From Christiangramia aestuarii (lineage in GTDB: Bacteria > Bacteroidota > Bacteroidia > Flavobacteriales > Flavobacteriaceae): a stretch of 64,000 nucleotides of DNA. The translations under genes and the position numbers were made by a program. A model generated the notes under the pieces. The model did no database searches. It had not been told where the DNA came from and saw nothing but the letters and a program-made list of their open reading frames with translations. Shown piece after piece: positions 37,661 through 47,116 of the stretch (positions within the stretch are counted from its first letter, which is position 1; the number at the start of each line of letters is the position of its first letter). The DNA is taken from assembly GCF_009735585.1 (NCBI RefSeq), contig NZ_VJVW01000001.1:144947-208946 (forward strand), given 5' to 3'.

Positions 37661-40018
37661 TTCTTCCATAAGATCATCATAGTTGATGGTCTTTTCTGGA
37701 TGTTCACTATCGGGTGAGTAAAGGATATTCACCCTGATGGCCTTTAGGCCTACCACTCCCTGAACATCTTCAAGCTCTACTAGCTCTACCTCATCCCCAA
37801 AATAATTCTTGGCCTGCAGGTATTTGATGTATTGCAGGTATTCCCTTTCATCACTGCTTTGAGAATATACAATGGTCATTTTTCCTTTTTGGGTCACCCT
37901 TTCCTCGGTACCCTTGATAAAGGCTTTATCTATCCTCTTTTTAATGATCTCGTACCTCGCATTATAGGTGCCATCCACATCAAATTTCTTCTCATCCATG
38001 CGGTATCTGATGGACATTGTGCTGTTGTAAACTAAAATCAAAGAGGCTGCTTCCAATTTAATGGGTGTCGTTTCCTGCAGCTGATAAAAACGGTTTTCCA
38101 TTTCGCACATGGTACTTAGCTGCCATAAACGCAAATTGAATAGATATACCTTATTGAAAGGTCGCTTGTTCGCCATGGATGCACCTATGTACATGTTATG
38201 GTCTACCCCGTCTGTCTTATATCTTTCAAAATAATGCGGATATATGTCCTGTGCCTGCACCTGCTTTTTATCAATATAACGGGACATGGTCCTGTTGATC
38301 TGCTGAACCGTATCGTCATATTTCTTGCGGTGATTGTAAACCAGACCTGTTTCTGGGTTCAGCATATCTGAATAATCCTTAACCAACTTCCTGATCTCTT
38401 CAGATTGTTTCTTGAGATGGCTCATTAAAGGGTTCACCTCCTTTTGCAGGAGATTGAATACCTTTTGCTCACTGCTTGCATTAAGTTTATTGGTAAGCTC
38501 TTCTTTAAAATCGCTTATCCTGTATTTCACCTGATCATATATTGGAAGCTCTTCAATCTCGTAGGCCTTCCTGATAATATCCAGGATGATATCCAACTGG
38601 TCCAGCAGGTCTTTTTTGATGGCCTCATTTCTGGCTTCAGAAGATGCCACGATATCGATTTGTCCATAAAGTGGAAAAACGTCTTTAAAAGTGATATCCT
38701 TAAATGAAGCGAGCCCATCTTTATCAAGATCTTTGATGAATTTTTTCGCTTCCTTTTCAAACACCCAAAGAACGCTGGGGTGAATTGAAGTACACTCACT
38801 TTGGATCACCGCTTTTATCCTGTTTTCGAAATCGTTCTGATTTCTTTCTACCGTACTTACGATATAAGGCAGGATATCATCCAGTTTAATAGCATTAATA
38901 CTATTAAGCTCATTTTTGCGCTGGGATACCAGCTCAAGAATTCCCAGTAATTTACCATTCTTCGCGATCGGTGCTAAGAGGCAGCTCTTAACTTTATTCT
39001 TCTTCAGGTTTTTAGCAAGAAGGTTATCATTCTTTTCCAGGTAATCATCTAGATTGGTAATGGTAAAATAAGAGTTCTCATCGACCAACTTTTCGAAACC
39101 GCGTTCACATATTCCGGTTTCGCAGTCATTGGCCAGTTTTTTATCCAGGATAAAACTTGTGGCATCCTCATTTTCCATCCTTTCAAAAACCATATCCCGG
39201 CGATTAAAGACCGTAAAGCCAACACGAAGATCTGGGATCTTATATATAGATCTGAAGATTTCCTGCAGTTTCTGGAGCTCCTCAGCTTCATTGATCTCCT
39301 CGAAAAGCAAGGTGGTCTTTAGTTCAGAAATAGCATCATCCACGGTGACATCGGTAAGATTGATAATGGTAAAACCTTTGAATATATAGCTGTGGGGAGG
39401 AATCTTTTCCTTCCACAGATCAAGGTCTTCCACATTCTGAATAAGCAGGTCTACGTCCTTTTGGGTGATCTCGGGGGCATCATCCTTTTTAAGGATATCT
39501 ACGAAATCGGCATTCATGGCCACTCGGTAATGACGGCGAATGCCATGTTCATCTGGAATATCATAATAAATTGGCCTGGAAAGGTCAATTTGGTATCCAT
39601 AATAATGCTTCAATATTTGTATACAGGCAAGAATATAAACAAGATCATCGTCCATACTTCTGAATTCAAGCTCAAAATCTTCACCCGCATTTTTCAGGAT
39701 TTGTTTAAGCCTGCTGGAAATATTGAAAAGGATATTATGAAATGGTACGGAAGCAGCTTTTATTTCGTTGTTGGTTAGAATTCCTGGAAAGAGATCATCC
39801 AGTAAAATATCTATAGGCTTCTTGTATTTCTTAAGAAGCTCAAGGTCTTCAAATCCCTCAGAGAGCTCTGGATAGTCAGAAATATAATCCAGCATTTCTT
39901 CCAGATACTTTCGAGAAATGTCGCTTTCAATTTGTTCCAACTCCTCCTTATACTGCTCGATCACTTTATGAAAACTGATCTGTACGTCTAAAGGAAATTC
40001 TTTTAAGTGCTGCCTCAT
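37652..40018 (-). CDS. GAF-domain protein of unknown function
   Basis: A 788-residue soluble protein. A GAF domain is visible at about 245-390 (SCLLAPIAKNGKLLGILELVS at 345-365). Flanking regions are largely helical and charged, with no kinase, cyclase, HTH or transmembrane signature that I recognise. GAF domains bind small ligands, often cyclic nucleotides, or sense redox state. Its 3' end overlaps the HD/Pycsar-type gene by 9 bp in a convergent arrangement, so the two are linked in position but not co-transcribed. Function unknown. Confidence 0.78.
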   Translation of the reverse strand: MRQHLKEFPLDVQISFHKVIEQYKEELEQIESDISRKYLEEMLDYISDYPELSEGFEDLELLKKYKKPIDILLDDLFPGILTNNEIKAASVPFHNILFNISSRLKQILKNAGEDFELEFRSMDDDLVYILACIQILKHYYGYQIDLSRPIYYDIPDEHGIRRHYRVAMNADFVDILKKDDAPEITQKDVDLLIQNVEDLDLWKEKIPPHSYIFKGFTIINLTDVTVDDAISELKTTLLFEEINEAEELQKLQEIFRSIYKIPDLRVGFTVFNRRDMVFERMENEDATSFILDKKLANDCETGICERGFEKLVDENSYFTITNLDDYLEKNDNLLAKNLKKNKVKSCLLAPIAKNGKLLGILELVSQRKNELNSINAIKLDDILPYIVSTVERNQNDFENRIKAVIQSECTSIHPSVLWVFEKEAKKFIKDLDKDGLASFKDITFKDVFPLYGQIDIVASSEARNEAIKKDLLDQLDIILDIIRKAYEIEELPIYDQVKYRISDFKEELTNKLNASSEQKVFNLLQKEVNPLMSHLKKQSEEIRKLVKDYSDMLNPETGLVYNHRKKYDDTVQQINRTMSRYIDKKQVQAQDIYPHYFERYKTDGVDHNMYIGASMANKRPFNKVYLFNLRLWQLSTMCEMENRFYQLQETTPIKLEAASLILVYNSTMSIRYRMDEKKFDVDGTYNARYEIIKKRIDKAFIKGTEERVTQKGKMTIVYSQSSDEREYLQYIKYLQAKNYFGDEVELVELEDVQGVVGLKAIRVNILYSPDSEHPEKTINYDDLMEELH

Positions 40019-40153
40019 AAAAGATAATTTAGGGTAAAATTAGAAGTTATTAAAGCCTAAAAAAGCTAAGTATCTTGAAATTAACAATAATTTATACATA
40101 TTCGCTGACTATGCGAAAACTGTTCGTTATTTTTGTGGAAAACACTTAAACAA

Positions 40154-41275
40154 ATGAAAAAAATAGCATTATTGATCTTCGGTTTAACCCTAGTTCTAGT
40201 GGGATGCCAGGAAGATAAAGGCTACTACCTTACAGGAACCGTAGAGGGAATCGAAAATGGTAAGAAAGTTTATATTTCAGACAGAGACGAAACTACCAAC
40301 AGCCTGAAGACCATAGATACAGCAACTATCCAGGAGGGCAGTTTTGAAATAGATCTGGAAGAGCAGGACCAGCCGGTTCTGAGCTTTTTAAGATTTGAAG
40401 GAGTTAATGGTACTGTTGCATTTATTTCAGAAAACCAAAAAATTAACTTCGAGATCCACAAAGACAGCCTGAGGGATGCGAAAATTTCCGGAGGCAAGGA
40501 AAATGAGGCTCTTAGTGAGTATTTGGCACATTTCAAAAAGCTGAACCAGGAAATGGTAGAAATCCAGCAGGAAACCCGACAGGCGATGATGGAACAGGAT
40601 ACTGCAAAGATCTACAGCCTGAGAGAATCCCAGGCCGAGATGAGAGATAATGACGTTAATTTCAAGAAAGAATTATTCAATCGAAATAAAGACTCTTATG
40701 TGTCGGTAATGTTGCTTTCAGATCTACTGAACATGAGAAGCCTGTCTTCTGCAGAAGTTAGAGAAATGTACGCCGATGTTTCAGATAGGATCAAGGAGAC
40801 AGCTTTAGGAAAAAGCCTAAAGGAAAACCTTGACAATGCCATGGCGGCTGAAGTGGGCAGCAAGGCGCCTTCTTTTACCGCGCCTAATCCTGAAGGAGAA
40901 AATATTTCCCTTGAAGAAAGCCTGGGCAAGGTTACTGTGGTCGATTTCTGGGCTGCATGGTGCAAACCTTGCAGAATCGAAAATCCTAACCTGGTTAGAA
41001 CCTACAATAAATACAAGGACCAGGGATTGAACGTGATTAGTGTTTCCCTGGACCGTCCTGGCCAAAAAGACAGATGGATACAGGCTATTGAAGAAGATAA
41101 CCTTGAACAATGGGATCACGTTTCTAACCTTCAGTTCTGGAAAGATCCAATTGCTAAAAAATATCGTGTGAATGCTATTCCGGCTACATTTATTCTTGAT
41201 GAAAATGGGGTGATCGTAGCGAAGAACCTTCGCGGGGATGCCCTTTCTGAAAAGATCGGAGAACTACTGGATTAA
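40154..41275 (+). CDS. TlpA-like thioredoxin lipoprotein with DUF4369-type N-terminus
   Basis: A 373-residue lipoprotein starting at ATG 40154, since the signal peptide MKKIALLIFGLTLVLVGC (Cys18) begins there. An N-terminal DUF4369-type domain (GYYLTGTVEGIENGKKVYI) is followed by a helical linker and a thioredoxin domain with VVDFWAAWCKPCRIENPNL. TlpA-like proteins reduce or rearrange disulfides in the envelope. TATTTTTG at 40128-40135 is a -7-like element close to the start; no -33 is seen. A terminator follows at 41298. Confidence 0.9.
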   Translation: MKKIALLIFGLTLVLVGCQEDKGYYLTGTVEGIENGKKVYISDRDETTNSLKTIDTATIQEGSFEIDLEEQDQPVLSFLRFEGVNGTVAFISENQKINFEIHKDSLRDAKISGGKENEALSEYLAHFKKLNQEMVEIQQETRQAMMEQDTAKIYSLRESQAEMRDNDVNFKKELFNRNKDSYVSVMLLSDLLNMRSLSSAEVREMYADVSDRIKETALGKSLKENLDNAMAAEVGSKAPSFTAPNPEGENISLEESLGKVTVVDFWAAWCKPCRIENPNLVRTYNKYKDQGLNVISVSLDRPGQKDRWIQAIEEDNLEQWDHVSNLQFWKDPIAKKYRVNAIPATFILDENGVIVAKNLRGDALSEKIGELLD

Positions 41276-41297
41276 GCTATTTTCCTTTACAAAATCG

Positions 41298-41323
41298 AAA
41301 AGCGCCTACATGGCGCTTTTTTT
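41298..41323. terminator. Bidirectional terminator
   Basis: The stem AAAAGCGCC / GGCGCTTTT with loop TACAT is followed by further T residues on the plus strand and by TTTTCGATTTTG on the minus strand. It separates the convergent TlpA-like and SIMPL genes. Confidence 0.85.
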
Positions 41324-42005
41324 ATTTGAGTTCGAAACCTACACTTACCTTGATCTTTATCTCCAGCTCACCGGGAGATATGGTTTGTGTACTGCCTTTA
41401 GCTGCGCTCATTTCTACGGCTTCATCCATCCGGTAAACCGGCTGATAACTATTATAGTCCATTTCGCTAATACTTATCGCCTTCCCTATTTCCTGGCCTA
41501 ATGGCTGGGCAAGTTCCTTGGCCCTGTTCTGGGCATCAAGTACGGCCAATTTCCGAGCTTCCTTTTCATATTTCTCCATTTCTGAAGATTTGAACTGTAT
41601 CCCATCTATCCGGTTAAGTCCATTTTCAAGCAAGCCCTTCATGATTTTTTCGTAATCCTTCAGGTCTTTAAGGTGAATAGAAATAGACTGGTTAGCCACA
41701 TAAGTATAGGTTTTATCGTTATAATCGTAGCGTTTGTTAAGGTTCAGATATTCGGTTTTGATATATTTCTCCTCGATATCCTGAGATTTAAGATACTTGA
41801 TTATCTTGTTTACCACTTCATCATTCTTCTTTTTAACTTCCGCAGCAGAATTACCTTCATGCTCGATCCTTGATTTTATCAGAACCTCATCTGGTTCAAC
41901 TTTTACCAGCCCTTCACCGGTGACATTTACCACAGGCTTTTCGGAGTCCTGCGCCATTACCGGGATAGCTATAAGAACAGCAATTATAAAAAGTAAGTTT
42001 TTCAT
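41322..42005 (-). CDS. SIMPL-domain (DUF541) periplasmic protein
   Basis: A 227-residue protein with a cleavable signal peptide (MKNLLFIIAVLIAIPVMAQ). The mature part has VNVTGEGLVKVEPDEVLI and KLAVLDAQNRAKELAQPLGQE, typical of the SIMPL/DUF541 family (YggE/Bp26-like). Members assemble in the periplasm, and some affect oxidative stress, but no enzymatic activity is established. It is monocistronic as far as the sequence shows, 47 bp downstream of the rhomboid gene. Confidence 0.9.
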   Translation of the reverse strand: MKNLLFIIAVLIAIPVMAQDSEKPVVNVTGEGLVKVEPDEVLIKSRIEHEGNSAAEVKKKNDEVVNKIIKYLKSQDIEEKYIKTEYLNLNKRYDYNDKTYTYVANQSISIHLKDLKDYEKIMKGLLENGLNRIDGIQFKSSEMEKYEKEARKLAVLDAQNRAKELAQPLGQEIGKAISISEMDYNSYQPVYRMDEAVEMSAAKGSTQTISPGELEIKIKVSVGFELK

Positions 42006-42052
42006 ATAGTCAGTTTTTAGTTTTATAAACCATAACCAAGAAGAGTACCAAA

Positions 42053-42700
42053 CTAAATGCGCCCCATTCTTTGAAGTAAAAAAAGCACCACGATAGGGAT
42101 CGCCAATAAGATCACCATAAGCATATGGGATTCGAATACCCAGGGAGCGAAAAGCATGGTTAAAAAATATCCTCCGGCTGCGCCGCCAAAATGGGCATCA
42201 TGACCAATATTATCGCTTCTTCGCTTCATTCCGTAGATGGTATAGAGCAGGTACCCGATTCCGAAAACATAGGCTGGAATTGGGATAATAAAAAATAACC
42301 CAAGCATCATATCAGGCTGTAATAAGATGGCTGAATAGAGGACGCCCATTACAGCACCACTGGCTCCGACTGCCGTATAATTATAATCGTCTTTATGAAA
42401 GAAGAAGGAAAGCAAATTCCCCAGCAATAAACTTCCCAGGTAGATAATTAAAAAGGCAATTGCACCCAGGTTATAAATAAGCACATTGGCAAAAAAATAC
42501 AGGGTAAGCATGTTCACGAACAGGTGCCCGGTATCTACATGTAGAAAACCAGAGGTCAAGATCTGGTATTTTGAACCCGATTTTATATCGGCAATATTGA
42601 ACTTGTACTTATTAAAAAAAGACTTATCACTGAATCCTTTAAATGAAACCAGAACGTTCAAGGCAATTACCACGAGCGTTGCAAGGCCTAAATCTCCCAT
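42053..42700 (-). CDS. Rhomboid-family intramembrane serine protease
   Basis: A 215-residue membrane protein with about six helices. The catalytic Ser lies in VGASGAVMGVLYS and the catalytic His in GHDAHFGGAAGGYF; HLFVNMLTLYFF gives the conserved His and Asn of the second helix. Rhomboids cleave transmembrane segments of other proteins. Substrates are unknown. It is divergent from the acyltransferase gene; on each strand the short gap has a TATATTTG element. Confidence 0.9.
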   Translation of the reverse strand: MGDLGLATLVVIALNVLVSFKGFSDKSFFNKYKFNIADIKSGSKYQILTSGFLHVDTGHLFVNMLTLYFFANVLIYNLGAIAFLIIYLGSLLLGNLLSFFFHKDDYNYTAVGASGAVMGVLYSAILLQPDMMLGLFFIIPIPAYVFGIGYLLYTIYGMKRRSDNIGHDAHFGGAAGGYFLTMLFAPWVFESHMLMVILLAIPIVVLFLLQRMGRI

Positions 42701-42753
42701 ATTTGATGAATGTTTAATTTCAAATATACCATATATTTGCGGAAAGAATTTTT
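42701..42753. promoter_or_regulatory. Divergent promoter region, rhomboid and acyltransferase genes
   Basis: The plus-strand TATATTTG at 42732-42739 precedes the acyltransferase ATG by 14 bp, and a minus-strand TATATTTG at 42728-42721 precedes the rhomboid ATG by 20 bp. The nearest plus-strand TTG gives a spacer of 26 bp, longer than usual, so only the -7 elements are supported. Confidence 0.4.
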
Positions 42754-43659
42754 ATGCAAGGATTAGTTTTCTGGTTGGTCTACCCTATCCTGTGGCTTAT
42801 TTCCATTCTACCTTTCAGGCTGTTTTATATAGTATCAGACCTTATTTTCATACTCGTTTATCATATAATAGGTTATCGAAGAAAAACGGTTCGTCAAAAC
42901 CTGGAACTAATATTTCCGGAAAAGAGCAAAGAAGAGATCAGTAAAATCCAGAAAAAGTTTTACAGCCATATGTGCGATATGTTTCTGGAAATGATCAAGA
43001 GCATCTCCATTTCAGAAAAAGAGCTAAAAAGAAGGTTTACGTTCACCAACCTGGAGTACCTGCGTGAATTAGAGAAAATGGATAAGAGCATCATCGTAAT
43101 GTGCGGGCATTACGCCAGTTACGAATGGATGAATGCCCTACAGCTATATGACTTGAAATTTCGCTCTTTCGGCATCTATAAAAGGATCAAGAACAAATAT
43201 TTTGATGACCTGGTAAAACGAATAAGAGGAAGATTTGACGGCACTTTGATCACCACCTACAAGGCAACTGAAGCTATAAGATATAACCAGGAAAGAGGTA
43301 TCCTGGGAAATTACGCCATGATCGCAGACCAGTCTCCAAAATTAAGCCGGGCTAAACACTGGATTCATTTCATGGGAATAAGGGTACCTGTTTTTGAAGG
43401 GTCAGAAAGACTGGCTCGAAAGCTGGATATGAACGTAATTTATCTTCACGTGGAAAAAACCGGAAGAGGTTTCTACAATGCTACCCTGAAACCAATTACT
43501 ACAGATGCCCCAAATGAACCTGAACATTATATCACAAAAAGGTTCATCGAATTGCTGGAGAATCAAATTAAGAGCAAGCCTGAATTTTATTTATGGACTC
43601 ATAAACGATGGAAACATCGCAATGAGCCCATTCCTAATAGAGCAGAAATTATAGATTAA
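42754..43659 (+). CDS. LpxL/HtrB-like lipid A acyltransferase
   Basis: A 301-residue protein with an N-terminal hydrophobic anchor (LVYPILWLISILPFRLFYIV) and a cytoplasmic acyltransferase domain. CGHYASYEWMNAL contains the HX4E catalytic motif, and the later ADQSPKLSRAKHWIHFMGIRVPVFEG is the substrate-binding region of late lipid A acyltransferases. It probably transfers an acyl chain to lipid A or an aminolipid. Its stop codon shares the palindrome TTAA (43656-43659) with the stop of the convergent glmM. Confidence 0.9.
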   Translation: MQGLVFWLVYPILWLISILPFRLFYIVSDLIFILVYHIIGYRRKTVRQNLELIFPEKSKEEISKIQKKFYSHMCDMFLEMIKSISISEKELKRRFTFTNLEYLRELEKMDKSIIVMCGHYASYEWMNALQLYDLKFRSFGIYKRIKNKYFDDLVKRIRGRFDGTLITTYKATEAIRYNQERGILGNYAMIADQSPKLSRAKHWIHFMGIRVPVFEGSERLARKLDMNVIYLHVEKTGRGFYNATLKPITTDAPNEPEHYITKRFIELLENQIKSKPEFYLWTHKRWKHRNEPIPNRAEIID

Positions 43660-45041
43660 GAGATTATTTCCTTAATCTCTTTAATCATTTTTTCGGCAAG
43701 TTCGTCTGCTTCCTGCTGTGATTTTGCTTCAGTATAGATCCTTATAATAGGCTCTGTATTAGATTTACGAAGATGCACCCAGTTTTCAGGAAAATCTATC
43801 TTCACTCCATCCACCGTAGAGATTTCTTCTCCGGCATGGCGTTTTTGAACGGCTTTTAACACACCATCCACATCGAGATCTGGAGTTAATTCGATCTTAT
43901 TTTTGCTCATAAAATATGACGGGTACTCTTTTCTTATTTCAGAAACCTTTTGATTCTTTTCAGCAAGATAGGTAAGGAAAAGAGCTGCTCCTACCAGGCT
44001 ATCCCTACCGTAATGAGCTTCAGGATAAATGATCCCTCCATTACCTTCTCCACCGATAATAGCATCATTATCTTTCATCAATTTTACCACGTTCACCTCA
44101 CCCACGGCACTGGCTTCATATTTTCCATTATGCCTTTCAGTAATATCCCTAAGGGCCCTGGAAGAAGATAAATTACTTACCGTGTTTCCAGGTTTTTTAG
44201 AAAGCACATAATCGGCACAGGCTACGAGAGTATATTCTTCCCCGAACATTTCTCCATTTTCGTCAATAAAGGCCAGCCTGTCCACATCTGGATCTACTAC
44301 GATCCCGAAATCGGCATTTTCTTTTTTCACCAGTTCACAGATATCCTGAAGGTGTTCTTTCAAAGGTTCCGGATTATGCGGGAAATGTCCGTTCGGTTCA
44401 CAGTAGAGTTTGATCACTTCCACTCCCATTTTTTCCAACAGGGCTGGAATGGCGATCCCGCCGGTAGAATTTACGGCATCTACGGCCACTTTTAATTTGG
44501 CATTTTTCACCTTTTCGGCATCTACCAGTTCAAGCTTTAATACTTCCTCTACGTGCTTCTGAATATAACCATCAATTACACTAATCTCGCCGAGGTTATC
44601 CACTTCAGAAAAATTGAAACCTTCGCTTTCCGCTATTTTAAGGATCTTCGCTCCTGCTTCCCCATCAAGAAATTCTCCTTTACTATTTAGAAGTTTCAGG
44701 GCATTCCACTGCTTGGGATTATGACTGGCGGTTAAAATGATCCCTCCGTCTGCTTTTTCCAGTGGAACAGCCACCTCAACGGTAGGTGTAGTAGACAAAC
44801 CAAGGTCAATAACATCAATTCCAAGTCCGGTAAGGGTGTTCATCGTTAATTCCTGGATCATCTTTCCCGAAATCCTGGCATCTCGCCCCACCACAACTTT
44901 TAATTTCTTGTTACCCGATTGTTCCTTTAACCAGGTACCGTAAGCCGCGGCAAATTTAACTGTGTCGATAGGTGTTAGGTTATCACCGGTTTTACCTCCG
45001 ATTGTTCCTCGAATTCCGGAAATAGATTTAATTAATGTCAT
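43656..45041 (-). CDS. glmM: Phosphoglucosamine mutase / phosphohexomutase
   Basis: A 461-residue alpha-D-phosphohexomutase. TASHNPKQWNALKLL contains the phosphoserine, VDPDVDRLAFID gives the Mg-binding DXDXDR, GEGNGG is the sugar-binding loop and RKSNTEPIIRIYTEA the phosphate-binding loop. It converts glucosamine-6-phosphate to glucosamine-1-phosphate for UDP-GlcNAc, the precursor of peptidoglycan, lipid A and the HexNAc uronates of the locus on the left. Phosphomannomutase activity is possible in this group. Confidence 0.9.
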   Translation of the reverse strand: MTLIKSISGIRGTIGGKTGDNLTPIDTVKFAAAYGTWLKEQSGNKKLKVVVGRDARISGKMIQELTMNTLTGLGIDVIDLGLSTTPTVEVAVPLEKADGGIILTASHNPKQWNALKLLNSKGEFLDGEAGAKILKIAESEGFNFSEVDNLGEISVIDGYIQKHVEEVLKLELVDAEKVKNAKLKVAVDAVNSTGGIAIPALLEKMGVEVIKLYCEPNGHFPHNPEPLKEHLQDICELVKKENADFGIVVDPDVDRLAFIDENGEMFGEEYTLVACADYVLSKKPGNTVSNLSSSRALRDITERHNGKYEASAVGEVNVVKLMKDNDAIIGGEGNGGIIYPEAHYGRDSLVGAALFLTYLAEKNQKVSEIRKEYPSYFMSKNKIELTPDLDVDGVLKAVQKRHAGEEISTVDGVKIDFPENWVHLRKSNTEPIIRIYTEAKSQQEADELAEKMIKEIKEIIS

Positions 45042-45173
45042 ATTTCAATTGAGTATTTAAAATTTCTAAAAACGTAGGGAAATTATTTTTCACAAATATA
45101 AGTGGCTGCCTTCCCTCTCTCCAAACCTTAACAAAAATTAACCCTCCATTTCTAGAATTTGTATCTTCCCGAA

Positions 45174-45767
45174 ATGAATTTTTTAGCACATATATATTTA
45201 TCGGGTAATAACGACCAGGTTAAAATTGGCAATTTCATGGCCGATTCGATAAAGGGGAAGAAATACCTTAAGTATCCTGAAAAGATTCAAAAGGGGATTA
45301 TTCTTCACCGTGCTATTGATTATTACACAGATACCCATCCGGTTTTTATGGAGAGCATGCAAAGGCTCTTTCCTGTATACGGGCATTATAGCGGCATCAT
45401 CGTGGACATTTTTTACGATCATTTTCTGGCAGCAGATTGGGATAGTTATTCTAACGTTCCTCTAAAAAAATACACCCTGGAATTCTATCAGCTTTTGCAT
45501 GAACATTATGAAGTCCTGCCGGTAAAAGTGAAGAATTTTCTACCTTATATGGAAAGGGACAACTGGTTGCTGAGTTATGCTGAAATTGAAGGTATCAGGC
45601 AAGTACTCTCAGGCCTGAATAAACGGACCGGCGGCAAATCGAATATGCACCTGGCCGTAAAAGAATTGCAGGAACATTATTCAGAATTCAGGAAGGAGTT
45701 CAAAAAATTCTTTGCAGACTTAATGAATTTTTCAGAGGAAAAATTAAATGAGCTGGAAGTAAAATAA
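45174..45767 (+). CDS. Acyl carrier protein phosphodiesterase-like protein (DUF479)
   Basis: A 197-residue AcpH-like protein. MNFLAHIYLSG, GNFMADSIKGKKY and GIILHRAIDYYTDTHPVF carry the conserved histidines and aspartates of the family, an HD-like fold. AcpH removes the phosphopantetheine arm from acyl carrier protein in E. coli; the role here is inferred. The start at ATG 45174 fits the conserved N-terminus; a TTG at 45159 would add five unrelated residues. Confidence 0.88.
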   Translation: MNFLAHIYLSGNNDQVKIGNFMADSIKGKKYLKYPEKIQKGIILHRAIDYYTDTHPVFMESMQRLFPVYGHYSGIIVDIFYDHFLAADWDSYSNVPLKKYTLEFYQLLHEHYEVLPVKVKNFLPYMERDNWLLSYAEIEGIRQVLSGLNKRTGGKSNMHLAVKELQEHYSEFRKEFKKFFADLMNFSEEKLNELEVK

Positions 45768-45769
45768 AA

Positions 45770-45790
45770 GAGGCCGGTATGACCGGCCTC
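45770..45790 (-). terminator. Terminator of the first astacin gene
   Basis: A 9-bp GC-rich stem (GAGGCCGGT / ACCGGCCTC) with loop ATG. On the minus strand it is followed by TTTTATTTT, so it ends the astacin transcript; it lies directly after the convergent AcpH-like gene. Confidence 0.85.
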
Positions 45791-45810
45791 CTCAATTATT
45801 TTGTGATTGT

Positions 45811-46881
45811 TTATTTAACGAATCTCCATCTACCATTGATCAATTCTACCTCCTTAAGGTTCTTGCCTTTTTCTACCCACCAGGTATCATCTTTTCTAAG
45901 CACCATTACTCCCTCTATCACGTAGTATTCACCATTGATATATTCTGGCTCAGGATTAGTAGGTTCCGGCTCAGTTGGTCCGGGTTCTGTAACCGCACCA
46001 GGATACATAACCTCGATTCCCTCGAGATCCCCTCCTGAAAGTTGTGAACGCTGTACCGAATAAATTGAACCGTCCTTACGGGTAATGGTGGGCTGACCAT
46101 TAGAAGAGAAAGAATAAGGACTATACATCATTATAGAGCCAAGGTCCAATCCGGCAGTGTATTCTGCTCCATCCCATCCTGCTTCCACATATGTATAGAA
46201 ATTATGTTCCCTTCCCGAAATAATGTTTTCAAAGTGCACCGCAATGGTTTGATCGCGATCTGCACGACTTTGCTCATGCCATAATCCAACGGCATGGCCA
46301 ATCTCATGAATGGTATTACCAGTAGAACAACCATCTGCCAGTGTAATTGGCTGTTGCCCTCCAATCATTCCAACGTAAGAACTACATCCTCCTCCAGGAG
46401 TAAAGTATACAAAGTTGGATTCCGAAGTCCTTTCCACAAAGCGCACTGCGGTATTCGACTCCCAGTGGCTTATAGCGTCCAACACCCTTTGCTGATTGGG
46501 CAGGGAAGGATCTATAGCATAATAAACCGTGTTCTCTGGCCAGAAGAATTTGGTACGGCCCACGCTTTTATTCACCGAATAAGGGTCCTCGTTAGATTTT
46601 AAAACTAATTCTACCGGACTCTTAGAAATTCCAGACTCGGGAAGGAAAATATCCCCCTGGTATACAAATTTGCCGTTGATCTCTTCCACCGGCATCCTTT
46701 TTCCCGCGAAATAAATATCTGAAACAATCCCTGATTTATCAGGAAACGCGACTTCGACATTTGCGGAAGGTAAAGCAGATTGGTCTACTTTATTCTCAGA
46801 AAAGGATTCTGTGACATTGTCCTCATTACATGAAATGAAGGCCAGTAGTGGCAAGGCTAGTAAATACTTGATTTTTTTCAT
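45811..46881 (-). CDS. Astacin-family (M12A) metalloprotease lipoprotein
   Basis: A 356-residue lipoprotein with signal peptide MKKIKYLLALPLLAFISC (Cys18). The astacin zinc motif IHEIGHAVGLWHEQSRADRD puts ligands at H192, H196 and H202, and GSIMMYSPYSF is the Met-turn. A Pro/Glu-rich linker leads to a C-terminal module of about 40 residues (YINGEYYVIEGVMVL then ELINGRWRFVK). Flavastacin-type enzymes cut peptides before Asp. It is 65% or so alike by eye to the next gene upstream, an obvious tandem duplicate. Confidence 0.92.
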   Translation of the reverse strand: MKKIKYLLALPLLAFISCNEDNVTESFSENKVDQSALPSANVEVAFPDKSGIVSDIYFAGKRMPVEEINGKFVYQGDIFLPESGISKSPVELVLKSNEDPYSVNKSVGRTKFFWPENTVYYAIDPSLPNQQRVLDAISHWESNTAVRFVERTSESNFVYFTPGGGCSSYVGMIGGQQPITLADGCSTGNTIHEIGHAVGLWHEQSRADRDQTIAVHFENIISGREHNFYTYVEAGWDGAEYTAGLDLGSIMMYSPYSFSSNGQPTITRKDGSIYSVQRSQLSGGDLEGIEVMYPGAVTEPGPTEPEPTNPEPEYINGEYYVIEGVMVLRKDDTWWVEKGKNLKEVELINGRWRFVK

Positions 46882-47073
46882 AATAGTAGGTTTTAAGTAA
46901 AATTTGGTATGGTTGGGTTTGAAAATTTTAAAGTATAAAAAGATAGGCTTTTCAACGTTAAAATAAACCTTTTATCGATTTGGGTTATCTTGTAGGTTTT
47001 AGATTGTTAAAATTTTAACTGTGTATTATATCCCCAATCGGTGTGGTTTTAACATTTTGTTTACACAAAAAAA

Positions 47074-47102
47074 GACCCGATTTTAAAACTAAAAATCGGG
47101 TC
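47074..47102 (-). terminator. Terminator of the second astacin gene
   Basis: The stem GACCCGATTTT / AAAATCGGGTC lies 15 bp after the stop and is followed on the minus strand by TTTTTTTGTG. Confidence 0.88.
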
Positions 47103-47116
47103 ATATAATTTATAAG

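Noticed and set aside
46131-46364. Minus-strand frame of 77 codons inside the astacin gene
   Set aside because: It is an alternative frame of the metalloprotease coding sequence with no independent support.
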